A stretch of DNA of 64,000 bases, taken from NCBI RefSeq assembly GCF_002777255.1, contig NZ_CP017634.1, forward strand, positions 5,654,903-5,718,902, in the 5' to 3' direction. Source of the DNA: Candidatus Formimonas warabiya (lineage in GTDB: Bacteria > Bacillota > Dehalobacteriia > Dehalobacteriales > Dehalobacteriaceae). Position numbers and translations under genes: made by a program. Of the stretch, positions 8,539-16,837 are shown piece by piece; the stretch's first letter is position 1, and each line of letters begins with the position of its first letter. The notes beneath the pieces were generated by a model, which saw only the letters and a list, made by a program, of their open reading frames with translations, was not told the origin of the DNA and did no database searches.

Positions 8539-9834
8539 ATGAAAAAAGCGCTATTATATGTAAACCAATTCTTTGGCGGCGTAGGAGGAGAGCATCATAC
8601 AGACTTCGAGCCGATCATCAAAAAAGGACCTATAGGGCCTGGTTTAGCTCTAAAGGGGGCATTAAAAGGTGCTGAGATCACGCATACCGTGATTTGCGGC
8701 GATAACTTCATGGCCAGCAATCAAGAAGAAGCGCTGAAGCGCATCGAAGGATTCTTGTCGGGCAAGGAATTTAACCTTTTCCTGGCGGGCCCGGCTTTCC
8801 GCGCCGGCCGTTATGGTGTAAACTGCGGGGAAATGTGCAAATTCATGTATGAAAAATACGGCGTGATGGGTGTTACCAGCATGCATGAAGAAAACCCCGG
8901 GGTAGAAATGTATCGGGAAAATCCCTTTTATATTCTAAAGGGTAGCGAGGGCGCGGCGAAGATGCGCCAGGACATAGCTGCTATGGCGGCGTTTGCCAAT
9001 AAGCTCATTGCCGGTGAAGAGATCCTTTGGGCCTCCGCTGAAGGGTATTTCCCCCGCGGCATCAGGAAAGAAGTATTTGTGGATAAGACATCGGCGGATC
9101 GCTCGGTAGATATGCTTTTAGCAAAGCTTAACGGCCAACCTTTTGAAACAGAATTTAAGATTGAAGTATGTGACATCGTAAAACCGGCGAAAGCGGTTGA
9201 TATCAAGAAAGCTAAAATTGGCTTTATCTCTACCGGTGGGTTGGTTCCGAAAGGCAACCCGGACCATTTGCCATCGGGTACCTCTACTATTTTTATACGT
9301 TATGATATCTCCGGCATGGATTCATTAAAACCGGGATCGTACGAGTGCATCCACGGCGGTAGCATGCCAGACAAAATAAACGCCAACCCGGAAGTTCTGT
9401 TTCCGCTGGCAACCCTTAAGCAATTAGAAAAGGAAGGTCAAATCGGTGAAGTTGATTCCTATTTCTATTCTACGACCGGCAACCTTACTTCCATGAAGAA
9501 TGCTACCCGTATAGGCGCAGGAATTGCGGAATCGTTTAAAGATAACAATATAGATGCCGCTATTCTTACCAGTACTTGAGGCAGCTGCACACGTTGCGGT
9601 GCAACGATAGTAAAAGAAATAGAACGTGCGGGAATTCCCGTCGCCCATATTTGCAACTTGACAGCCGTTGCTCAGATAACGGGCAGTAATCGTGTTATCG
9701 CCGGTCCTTGTCTGAATTCTCCTTGCTGTGATGTAAATCTTCCTGAAGAACAGCAAAAGCAGCAGCTAAGAATGATCGTAACTAGTGCACTTAGGGCATT
9801 GTCAACCGACATTAAGAAGCAGACAATCTTCTAG
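8539..9834 (+). CDS. Component B selenoprotein subunit (GrdB/F/H family), UGA at 9577 read as selenocysteine
   Basis: Conventional ORF calling stops at TGA 9577-9579, but the frame continues for 84 codons to TAG 9832-9834. This gives 431 residues with Sec347 in the context STUGSCTRCGATIVKEIERAG, the family signature (UxxCxxC). The Sec attacks the C-N bond of the substrate bound by the pyruvoyl partner, yielding a selenoether handed to selenoprotein A. A hairpin follows the UGA at 9592-9606. The tail after the Sec motif is unusual: where typical GrdB has an IPHPLGxP-like block, this one has GPCLNSPCCD with three closely spaced cysteines. Ribosome binding site AAGGAGG. The substrate may not be glycine. 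Confidence 0.92.
9577..9606 (+). promoter_or_regulatory. Selenocysteine UGA codon with downstream SECIS-like hairpin (component B gene)
   Basis: TGA at 9577-9579 is followed 12 bases later by a perfect 6-bp hairpin, CGTTGC/GCAACG with a GGT loop (9592-9606). Bacterial SECIS elements sit in this window after the UGA and contact SelB. The coding continuity on both sides of the UGA is the stronger evidence; the hairpin is supporting. Confidence 0.75.
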
Positions 9835-9862
9835 GAATTGGCTTGGCGCAAGGCCTTGCTTC

Positions 9863-9898
9863 AGACTGTCGACAAAGTCCATGTCGGCAGTCTTTTTT
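9863..9898 (+). terminator. Rho-independent terminator after the component B genes
   Basis: AGACTGTCGAC (9863-9873) pairs with GTCGGCAGTCT (9883-9893) through one G-T wobble, with a 9-base loop, and is followed by six T residues. It separates the component B pair from the trx-grd block. The rest of the 9835-10397 interval shows no convincing gene. Confidence 0.8.
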
Positions 9899-10397
9899 AT
9901 GTCCAAAGGATCCCCAAACAGCGCCATTTCTAGGATCCGATTCTATTTGCCTCCCTTTTTATTATGGCGGTTCTATGTCTTATCCTATTTCACCTTTTTC
10001 CATAGTAGTCATGGTTACCAGCAACCCGATAAAAAAATCCAATTATGATTTAGGTAAAGCTAATGTGGGATTTATACTAGTAGAGATTTAATTATTGGGG
10101 TTTCCGTCATGTGCTGTATTTTTTTGACTTAAGTGACTCAAACACAGAGATTCCTTGCTGAATGTTGCCGGGAAAATCAGTAATGTATCCCTGCCATAAG
10201 TCAGATGAAAAATCAAATTAATCAAAGTTTAAGTTGCAACAAGTGCCAAAATTTTGTACGAGTTTTTCATGTATTTTGGAACGTGCCAAGTGATTATCAG
10301 ATATAGGAATCGTACTAATTCAGGTTATGAAAAAATTTCTGGATACAATATATCTCTATAATTTTTGTTTTTCTAGTACAAAGGAAGTAGTTGAAAA

Positions 10398-10985
10398 ATG
10401 TTAAATATTAACTTTAAAAAACGATTGATAAAACAAATTGAATTTATTGTACAAATAGACAAACTAAAACAAGTCTTTAGGCAGACACTATTAACGGATG
10501 GGTTAAGAAAAGAAAATGATGCCGAACATTCTTGGCATGCAGCTATCATGGCTCTTTTGCTAAGTGAGTATGCAAATTTTGCTGAACTTGATGTTTCTCG
10601 GGTCATAAAATTGATCCTGGTACATGATCTGGTAGAGATTGATGCAGGGGATGTCTATTGTTACGATCAGGATGTCAATCAAGATAGGGTTAAGAAGTAT
10701 GAAAAAGATGCCGCAGTCAGGTTATTTAATATTTTACCGGAGGACCAGGCACAAGAAATTCTCAGTTTATGGGAAGAATTCGAAGAATGGTTATCTCCCG
10801 AGGCTCGCTTCGCAGCCTCTCTGGACAGACTGCAGCCGTTATTACATGATTATTATACCAAAGGGATTGTATGGGACAAGAATCATGTAAAAAGCAAGCA
10901 GGTTATGGCGCGAAATAAAGCAATAGCGGACGGGTCCACAATACTTTGGGAATATGCAAAAGAAATAATTGAATGTATATCATAA
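10398..10985 (+). CDS. HD-domain hydrolase (YfbR/HDDC2-like), copy 1
   Basis: A 195-residue protein of the HD superfamily: AEHSWHAA (first His), LVHDLVEIDAGD (HD pair) and SLDRLQPLLHD (last Asp) give the metal site H..HD..D. The closest well-known relatives are 5'-deoxynucleotidases of the YfbR/HDDC2 type, which dephosphorylate nucleoside monophosphates. That activity here is inferred. It has a second copy at 16838-17434, about three quarters identical by eye, and upstream DNA is partly shared too. The two copies bracket the trx-grd genes. Start ATG after AAAGGAAG. Confidence 0.8.
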   Translation: MLNINFKKRLIKQIEFIVQIDKLKQVFRQTLLTDGLRKENDAEHSWHAAIMALLLSEYANFAELDVSRVIKLILVHDLVEIDAGDVYCYDQDVNQDRVKKYEKDAAVRLFNILPEDQAQEILSLWEEFEEWLSPEARFAASLDRLQPLLHDYYTKGIVWDKNHVKSKQVMARNKAIADGSTILWEYAKEIIECIS

Positions 10986-11052
10986 AAATACATTGGAATA
11001 ATCACCAAAATACAAAATGTTTTTATGGAATTAAAAAATGGAGGGACTAAAC

Positions 11053-12273
11053 ATGTCAGAGATTTACGACATTATTATTGTTGGTGCAGGACCGGCCGGT
11101 CTAGCTGCAGGAGTATACGGCTCCCGGTCACGATTAAAAACTGCAATTCTCACAAAGGGGAAACCGGGTGGGCAGGCCGCTACTACCCAGGACTTGGAAA
11201 ATTACCCCGGGTTTTCCCGCGGGACAACGGGCCCGGCATTAATGGAAGCAATGGCGGAACACGCCAAAAGTTTTGGCACGGAAATAATTAGAGAAGAAGT
11301 TGTGGATCTGGATTTGGACGGCGAAATTAAAATATTTAAAACAAAAAGCGGCAATGAATACCGGGCAAAAATTGCTATTTTAGCGCCGGGTGCTGAACCC
11401 AGGTCTTTAAATATTAAAGGAGAAAAAACCTTAAGAGGCAAGGGCGTTTCCTATTGCGCCACCTGTGATGCCGATTTCTTTGAGGATCTGGATGTGATAG
11501 TTGTCGGGAATGGCGACGCTGCCGTGGAAGAAGCTATGTACCTGACTAAATTCGCAGAAACGGTAACCATTATTGTGATTCACGACGAAGGAATTCTGGA
11601 TTGTAACAAAGCCAGTGCGGAGGTTGCCTTTGCTAATCCCAAAATTAAATGGGTATGGAATTCCGTGCTGGATGAGATTAAGGGAGACGGCCTGGTGGAA
11701 AGCGTCATGATCAAGAACATTAAAACAGGCGAGATTTCGGAAATGGAAACCAACGGTGTTTTCTTCTTCGTGGGAACAGTTCCTAAGACAGAAATGCTTA
11801 AAGGAAAAGTTGAACTTAATGAGCAGGGATATATTATTACCAATGACCTGATGGAAACTTCGGTACCGGGAGTCTACGGAGCGGGTGATGCCCGGGTGAA
11901 GTATCTGCGTCAGGTAATTACCGCCGCCAGTGACGGGGCGATTGCCTCCGTGGCCGCGGAAAAATATTTAGCGGAAGAAGAAGGTTTTAAGGAAAGAGTG
12001 CTAGCTGTTAAAGAACCGGTTTTGGTTGCCTTCTGGGCGCCCCAGATTGAAGCCAGTATTGAAGAGGTTTTCAAACTGGAAAAAATCGTTTCGGAAGTAA
12101 ACGGCAAAGTGAAACTGGTTAAAATTGATACCTATCGCAACCAGAGAGTAGCGAAAAGATATGGTGTTACCGAGATACCCAGTGTGGTGATTTTTAAACA
12201 GGGCGCAGTGGTAGAAAAAATTGCCGGCTTATGCTCTGATAAAGAGCTGCTGGAAAAGATAAATTCTCTATAA
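11053..12273 (+). CDS. trxB: Thioredoxin reductase with fused C-terminal thioredoxin-like domain
   Basis: A 406-residue protein. Residues 1-305 are a low-molecular-weight thioredoxin reductase: FAD-binding IIVGAGPAGLAAG at the N-terminus, redox pair Cys135/Cys138 in YCATCDADF, NAD(P) motif VVGNGDAAVEEA and GAGDARVKYLRQ near 280. About 100 further residues form a thioredoxin-like fold (VLVAFWAP, TEIPSVVIFKQG). The position of its CxxC holds PQIEAS, so it has no redox cysteines. In glycine-reducing clostridia thioredoxin reductase supplies electrons to selenoprotein A through thioredoxin, which fits the next genes. I chose ATG 11053 over the in-frame ATG 11038 because GGAGGG lies 8 bases before it. 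Confidence 0.92.
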   Translation: MSEIYDIIIVGAGPAGLAAGVYGSRSRLKTAILTKGKPGGQAATTQDLENYPGFSRGTTGPALMEAMAEHAKSFGTEIIREEVVDLDLDGEIKIFKTKSGNEYRAKIAILAPGAEPRSLNIKGEKTLRGKGVSYCATCDADFFEDLDVIVVGNGDAAVEEAMYLTKFAETVTIIVIHDEGILDCNKASAEVAFANPKIKWVWNSVLDEIKGDGLVESVMIKNIKTGEISEMETNGVFFFVGTVPKTEMLKGKVELNEQGYIITNDLMETSVPGVYGAGDARVKYLRQVITAASDGAIASVAAEKYLAEEEGFKERVLAVKEPVLVAFWAPQIEASIEEVFKLEKIVSEVNGKVKLVKIDTYRNQRVAKRYGVTEIPSVVIFKQGAVVEKIAGLCSDKELLEKINSL

Positions 12274-12324
12274 ATCGGAAATCAATTGAAATTAAACTTG
12301 AAAACTAATTAGGAGATGAGTAAA

Positions 12325-12639
12325 GTGGTTGAATTAACAAAGGAAAATTTTGAAGCAGAGGTATTAAAAGCAGAGGGTTTGGTGATGGTTGATTTTTGGA
12401 GCCAAAAATGTGAACCATGCAAAGCATTAATGCCCAGCGTCCATGAGCTGGTGGAAAAGAATGAGGGCAAGGCAAAATTCTGCAGTTTGGATACCACTAA
12501 TAATAAGAGACTTGCTATCAATCAAAAGGTTTTAGGTTTGCCCACCATCGCGTTTTATAAAAACGGGGAAAAGATTGCCGAGCTGGTTAAAGATTTTGCC
12601 ATTGAAGACGTGCAGGCAAAACTGAATGAGCTGGCCTAA
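12325..12639 (+). CDS. trxA: Thioredoxin of the glycine reductase system
   Basis: A 104-residue thioredoxin with active site Cys29-Glu-Pro-Cys32 (FWSQKCEPCK) instead of the usual WCGPC. Later come cis-proline LGLPTIAFYKNG and a normal C-terminal helix. Non-standard active sites are common in thioredoxins that serve glycine reductase. It reduces the oxidised selenoprotein after each catalytic cycle. The GTG at 12325 is preferred: AGGAG ends 10 bases before it, whereas the ATG at 12316 directly abuts that AGGAG. It is placed between its reductase and grdA, so these form one electron-delivery unit. Confidence 0.9.
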   Translation: MVELTKENFEAEVLKAEGLVMVDFWSQKCEPCKALMPSVHELVEKNEGKAKFCSLDTTNNKRLAINQKVLGLPTIAFYKNGEKIAELVKDFAIEDVQAKLNELA

Positions 12640-12730
12640 CGACCGGTTTATCTTAAAAAGATATCGCTTTGTTCTTCTGAAAAGGAGACAAAAACACAAA
12701 TAGAAACTCAAAACGAAAGGGGTATGCACA

Positions 12731-13174
12731 ATGCTGCAAGGCAAGAAAGTGGCAATTCTCGGCGACCGTGACGGGATTCCCGGACCGGCGATAGAAGAAT
12801 GCGTGAAGTCAGCCGGTGCAGAGGTAGTATTCTCAACAACAGAATGCTTTGTCTGAACGGCGGCTGGAGCAATGGACCTGGAAAACCAGGCAAGGATCAA
12901 AGATTTAGCGGAAAAATACGGTAATGAGGACTTAATTGTAGTTCTGGGCGGAGCAGAAGCGGAAGCTTCGGGGCTGGCTGCCGAAACCGTATCAACGGGC
13001 GATCCTACCTTTGCAGGTCCATTATCCGGAGTCTCGTTGGGACTCAAAGCTTACCATATGTTTGAACTGAAAGAGGAAGTTGACCCGGGGGTTTACGATG
13101 AACAGATCAGCATGATGGAAATGGTGCTGGAAGTAGATGAGATAATTAACGAAGTGAAGACCTATAGGGGCTAA
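12731..13174 (+). CDS. grdA: Glycine reductase selenoprotein A, UGA at 12854 read as selenocysteine
   Basis: A 147-residue protein once TGA 12854-12856 is decoded as Sec42. The context [14 protein letters not shown] has Cys39 and Sec42, the CxxU redox pair of GrdA. The start [19 protein letters not shown] is the conserved GrdA opening. The carboxymethyl-selenoether formed on this Sec by component B is passed to component C to give acetyl phosphate. Without recoding, the gene looks like a 41-residue fragment and a separate 100-residue ORF. A short hairpin follows the UGA. Spacing to grdC is 18 bases. Confidence 0.95.
12854..12890 (+). promoter_or_regulatory. Selenocysteine UGA codon with SECIS-like hairpin in grdA
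   Basis: TGA at 12854-12856 is followed by a hairpin CCTGG (12877-12881), loop AAAA, CCAGG (12886-12890), 20 bases downstream, at the distance expected for a bacterial SECIS. The pairing is short; a longer fold that includes the CGGCGGCTGG stretch is possible. Confidence 0.7.
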
Positions 13175-13192
13175 GCAATTGGAGGGGATTTC

Positions 13193-14734
13193 ATGAGTTT
13201 TCCGGTTGTAAAAGGTGCGGCATATGCATTAATACAGACAAATGGTATGCTTATACACCACGGCACAACGCAAACATCGGAACGCAGAAAAAACCCGGCA
13301 TCAGAGCATTTGCAGAAATTACCTGAACATCTGAGAAGTTTTGAGGATGCGGTCAGTTATGCGCCCAATCAAATTTATATAGGCAACATGACCCCTGATG
13401 ATTTAAAAGGTATTTCCCGCCCCTGGTACCAGGCACCGGTTGCCGGTGCCACCCGGGATGGGAAGTACGGGGAAATCATGCCGGAAGATGAATTTCTCGG
13501 GTTAATGAAAATTGTTGATGCCTTTGATCTGGTAGTTTTAGAAGAACAGTTCCAAGCAGCTGTAAAAGAAAAGATAAGCGGTCACCCAATCCTGGGGGAC
13601 ATTAAAGATCTGGATAAATTATCTAGAAATCCCGGCCGGGCTGAGGAAATAAAGAAACTGGTAGAAGGCCATTTAGCACAGCCTATGTATTTTGAGGGAA
13701 AACTGGTCGGCTGTGTGAAGAAAGCCCATGAATTTGATGAAGCCCTATCCGACCATGTGATGTTTGAAAATTTGGTGGGTAAAGCTTCGTCCGTATTTGC
13801 CCTAAAACTTCTGCTGGCGAAAACCGACTTGCAGGCGGCTGAGGTAGAATATATTATCGAGTGTTCCGAAGAGGCCTGCGGCGATATGAACCAGAGGGGC
13901 GGGGGCAATTTTGCCAAATCCGTCGGGGAAATGTGCGGATGTGTTAATGCGACCGGATCCGATACGCGCAGTTTCTGTGCCGGACCTGCCCATGCGATGG
14001 TTGAGGCTGCCGCTTTGGCCCAATCGGGAATTTATAAAAATGTGGTGGTTCTGGCCGGCGGCGCTTCCGCCAAGCTGGGCATGAATTCCAAAGACCATGT
14101 GAAAAAAGGCATGCCGGCTTTGGAAGATATGCTGGGCGCATTTGCCATTCATATCGCGGAAAATGACGGGGTCAATCCGGTAATCCGTACGGATGGCGTA
14201 GGACGGCACAGAATCGGTTCGGGCGCTTCGCCTCAGGCGGTAATGACGGCGATTGTGGCCGATCCTTTAGATAAGCTGGGCTATAAGATTCCGGAGGTGG
14301 ATCGTTATTCTCCGGAGATGCAAAATCCGGAAATAACCGAACCGGCCGGAGCCGGTGACGTTCCCCTGGCCAACTACAAAATGATAGGCGCTTTAGCGGT
14401 AAAAAGAGGAGAACTGGACAAAGCGGATATGCTCAAAGCTGTAGACAGTTTTGGCATGCCGGGTTTTGCTCCCACCCAGGGTCATATTCCTTCCGGTGTT
14501 CCTTTTATCGGTCATGCCCGGGATATGATATTGGCGGGGAAAATCAATAAAGCGATGATTATTGGCAAAGGCAGCCTCTTCTTAGGGAGACTGACCAATC
14601 TGTTCGACGGGGTATCCTTTGTGCTGGAAAAGAACAGCGGTGTTGCCCGGGATACCGGCTTTAACAAAGAAGAAGTGCGGGCGATGATTGGGGAAGCCAT
14701 GCGGGATTTTGCCAAAACATTCAGAGCGGAATAA
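13193..14734 (+). CDS. grdC: Glycine reductase component C, beta subunit
   Basis: A 513-residue protein related to FabH/thiolase-like condensing enzymes. GrdC opens with VVKGAAYALIQTNGMLIHHGTTQ and has CGDMNQRGGGNFAKSVGEMCG with conserved cysteines near residue 230-245. It also has NATGSDTRSFCAGPAHAMVEAA and GHIPSGVPFIGHARD. It accepts the carboxymethyl group from selenoprotein A, forms an acetyl-thioester on a cysteine of component C and releases acetyl phosphate. Ribosome binding site GGAGGGG is 7 bases before ATG. It is coupled to grdD, which starts 37 bases after the stop. Confidence 0.95.
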   Translation: MSFPVVKGAAYALIQTNGMLIHHGTTQTSERRKNPASEHLQKLPEHLRSFEDAVSYAPNQIYIGNMTPDDLKGISRPWYQAPVAGATRDGKYGEIMPEDEFLGLMKIVDAFDLVVLEEQFQAAVKEKISGHPILGDIKDLDKLSRNPGRAEEIKKLVEGHLAQPMYFEGKLVGCVKKAHEFDEALSDHVMFENLVGKASSVFALKLLLAKTDLQAAEVEYIIECSEEACGDMNQRGGGNFAKSVGEMCGCVNATGSDTRSFCAGPAHAMVEAAALAQSGIYKNVVVLAGGASAKLGMNSKDHVKKGMPALEDMLGAFAIHIAENDGVNPVIRTDGVGRHRIGSGASPQAVMTAIVADPLDKLGYKIPEVDRYSPEMQNPEITEPAGAGDVPLANYKMIGALAVKRGELDKADMLKAVDSFGMPGFAPTQGHIPSGVPFIGHARDMILAGKINKAMIIGKGSLFLGRLTNLFDGVSFVLEKNSGVARDTGFNKEEVRAMIGEAMRDFAKTFRAE

Positions 14735-14771
14735 AAGAAACAAGAGCAATTCCCTAAAGGGGGGTGAAACC

Positions 14772-15938
14772 ATGGGCGCAAACCAGATCAGAGAAACAAT
14801 TGCGGAAGTATTTGAAGAAATAGCCGATGCCCTGGAAACAGGAACCTTTGGTAAAAAAATAAGAGTAGGGCTGACGATTCTCGGTAGTGAGCACGGGCCG
14901 AAAGAACTGGTCTATGGAGCAGAGCTGGCGCAAAGACAGAATCCGGATATCGAGGTCGTGGTGATCGGCAGCGGCGTGGATACGCCATTGGCAACAGTAG
15001 AGGCGGCGGATGAGAAAGAAGCGCACGCCAAAATGGATGAAATGCTGCTCAATGGGAGTTTAGACTCAGCCGTGACCATGCATTACAGTTTTCCCATCGG
15101 GGTCTCTACCGTAGGCAGAGTGGTAACGCCGGCCAAAGGCCGGGAGATGTTTCTCGCTACCACTACCGGTACCTCCGCGACCGAACGGGTGACCGCCATG
15201 CTGAGGAATACGATCTATGGCATCGCGGCGGCGAAGGCCTGCGGAAAAAGCAATCCTACCGTGGGCATATTAAATATTGACGGGGCCAGACAGGTAGAAA
15301 GAGCATTAAAGAAACTGCAGGAAGGGGGATATCCCATTAGCTTCACCGAATCCGCGCGCGCGGACGGGGGAGTGGTGATGAGAGGCAATGACCTTTTAAT
15401 GGGTGTTCCTGATATCATGGTAAATGATAGCTTAACCGGCAACGTATTTATGAAAGTCTTTTCTGCCTATAGCACCGGGGGGAGCTATGAGTCGACAGGA
15501 TACGGCTACGGCCCCGGAGTGGGTGAAGATTATGACCGGATCATCTGCATTATTTCCCGCGCTTCAGGAGCACCGGTAATTGCCGGCACCATTCGCTATG
15601 CAGCCGACTGTGCGGCGGGGAAACTGCTGGAGAAGGCAAAGGCGGAATTCGCTTTAGCCAAGAAGTCAGGTTTGGATAGTCTCTTAAAATCTTTGAGCTC
15701 TCCGGCGGCGCCGAAAAAAGAAGAGGCAGAGGCCGAAGTTGCTGCTCCGCCCAAGAAACCCGTCACCGACTCCATTCCCGGAGTGGAGGTCATGCAGCTG
15801 GAAGATGCGGTATTGGTTTTGTGGCAGGCCGGTATCTACGCGGAAAGCGGCATGGGTTGTACTGGACCGATTGTGATGGTTGCTCCGGAAGATAAAGAAA
15901 GAGCTTTAGAACTGCTGAAGCAGAATGAGTACCTATAA
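14772..15938 (+). CDS. grdD: Glycine reductase component C, alpha subunit
   Basis: A 388-residue protein of the PlsX/phosphotransacetylase-like fold. ATG 14772 is chosen because AAGGGGGG lies 7 bases before it and homologues start near here; the frame is open further upstream. Recognisable parts are the GSEHGPKELVYGAE region and KARGREM-like AKGREMFLATTTGTSATERVTAML, then SYESTGYGYGPGVGEDYDRIICI. The C-terminus ESGMGCTGPIVMVA is separated by an Ala/Glu/Pro-rich linker (SSPAAPKKEEAEAE). With GrdC it makes acetyl phosphate, the ATP-yielding product. It is the last intact gene of this operon. Confidence 0.93.
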   Translation: MGANQIRETIAEVFEEIADALETGTFGKKIRVGLTILGSEHGPKELVYGAELAQRQNPDIEVVVIGSGVDTPLATVEAADEKEAHAKMDEMLLNGSLDSAVTMHYSFPIGVSTVGRVVTPAKGREMFLATTTGTSATERVTAMLRNTIYGIAAAKACGKSNPTVGILNIDGARQVERALKKLQEGGYPISFTESARADGGVVMRGNDLLMGVPDIMVNDSLTGNVFMKVFSAYSTGGSYESTGYGYGPGVGEDYDRIICIISRASGAPVIAGTIRYAADCAAGKLLEKAKAEFALAKKSGLDSLLKSLSSPAAPKKEEAEAEVAAPPKKPVTDSIPGVEVMQLEDAVLVLWQAGIYAESGMGCTGPIVMVAPEDKERALELLKQNEYL

Positions 15939-15992
15939 AGGAAAACTCCTGAACAGGTATGAGGTTTCATTATTCCGAAAGGAGTGATTCCA

Positions 15993-16066
15993 TTGCCCAA
16001 TATAATCATCACAAACAACCCCAGGGTTAAAGAAAAATACGAAAATATGCTTTTTATGAAACTGCC
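15993..16066 (+). pseudogene. Possible grdX N-terminal remnant
   Basis: After a good ribosome binding site (AAAGGAGTG) a TTG-started frame reads LPNIIITNNPRVKEKYEN, which resembles the conserved start of GrdX-family proteins (ITNNPxVxEKY). These are small proteins of unknown function usually found in grd operons. The family's remaining 90 or so residues are missing and the frame runs straight into enoyl-CoA hydratase-like sequence. The exact join is uncertain and lies between about 16040 and 16070. The identification rests on about 18 residues. Confidence 0.45.
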
Positions 16067-16404
16067 CATGAACAAGGCCCGTGAATGATGTTTCTCGGTG
16101 AGTACATGGATGCTGAGGAGGGCCACCGACTAGGTCTGGTGAACCGGGTGGTACCCCGGGAGAAGTTAGTAGACGAGACACTGGCCATGGCCCAAAAGAT
16201 TGCCAAGATCTCGCCCGAGGCTCTGCAAATGCAAAAGGAACTGATCAACCACACTATGAGGCGCAGAACTTTAAAAGCTCTGTTGCATACGGTATGGAGA
16301 TGTTTAACATGGCCTGGATGTGTGAGACCTCCGAGTTCCGGGATTCGGTAAATACCAGAGGCTTTAAGGCTATTCTGGATAAGCGTAGCCAAGACGTAAA
16401 ATGA
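16061..16404 (+). pseudogene. Enoyl-CoA hydratase/isomerase C-terminal remnant with frameshifts
   Basis: Readable in pieces: NKARE, then after a one-base shift MMFLGEYMDAEEGHRLGLVN, RVVPREKLVDETLAMAQKIA and SPEALQMQKELINHTMRR. After another shift near 16270 comes AYGMEMFNMAWMCETSEFRD, then NTRGFKAILDKRSQDVK ending at TGA 16402-16404. Together this is the last third of a crotonase-fold enoyl-CoA hydratase, starting at the helix that follows the active site. The catalytic part is absent and two frameshifts confirm it is dead. It is fused behind the grdX-like start, so a deletion joined two genes. Confidence 0.8.
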
Positions 16405-16466
16405 TAGACTCAAATCAAGTCTCATTACCAATATTATTATGGATAGCTATAGATGTATCCTAAGTA

Positions 16467-16500
16467 TGACCCTTAAGTAAAACTGCTTAAGGGTCACTTC
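16467..16500 (+). terminator. Hairpin, probable terminator of the grd operon
   Basis: TGACCCTTAAG (16467-16477) and CTTAAGGGTCA (16486-16496) form a perfect 11-bp stem with an 8-base loop, followed by CTTC rather than a long T run. It lies between the crotonase remnant and the second HD gene. The surrounding 16405-16837 contains no other feature I can support beyond similarity to DNA upstream of the first HD gene. Confidence 0.6.
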
Positions 16501-16837
16501 CTAAATATATATCACTGACTTCCTTGGGAAACTTGTACCACAGCAATTTTGCAGGTAATCGAATTTGAAAACTATATATTTGTATGCACATGTTACTGCA
16601 CTAATAGAACGGGCGGAAGAGACAGAAATAGTACATCACAAAGATTAATTTTTTTATGATTTTGTGTTGACAGATACAGGATTTTGCCAAAAATTTTGTT
16701 TTATTAATACAAAGGAAGCTAATTAAAATTGTTTAATATTAGGCAAAAGAACAGAAATCTTCCATTTATATTTGCTCACTAATCGTGTCTGTACCAGGAA
16801 CTGCAATTAACTTAAGATATCAGGAGAATTTGTCATA

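Noticed and set aside
9785-10091. Two overlapping ORFs after the component B genes.
   Set aside because: They start inside the recoded C-terminus of the selenoprotein gene, run through its terminator hairpin and have no protein-like conservation.
16085-16351. An intact enoyl-CoA hydratase gene.
   Set aside because: Only the C-terminal third is present and it needs two frameshift corrections to read to the end.
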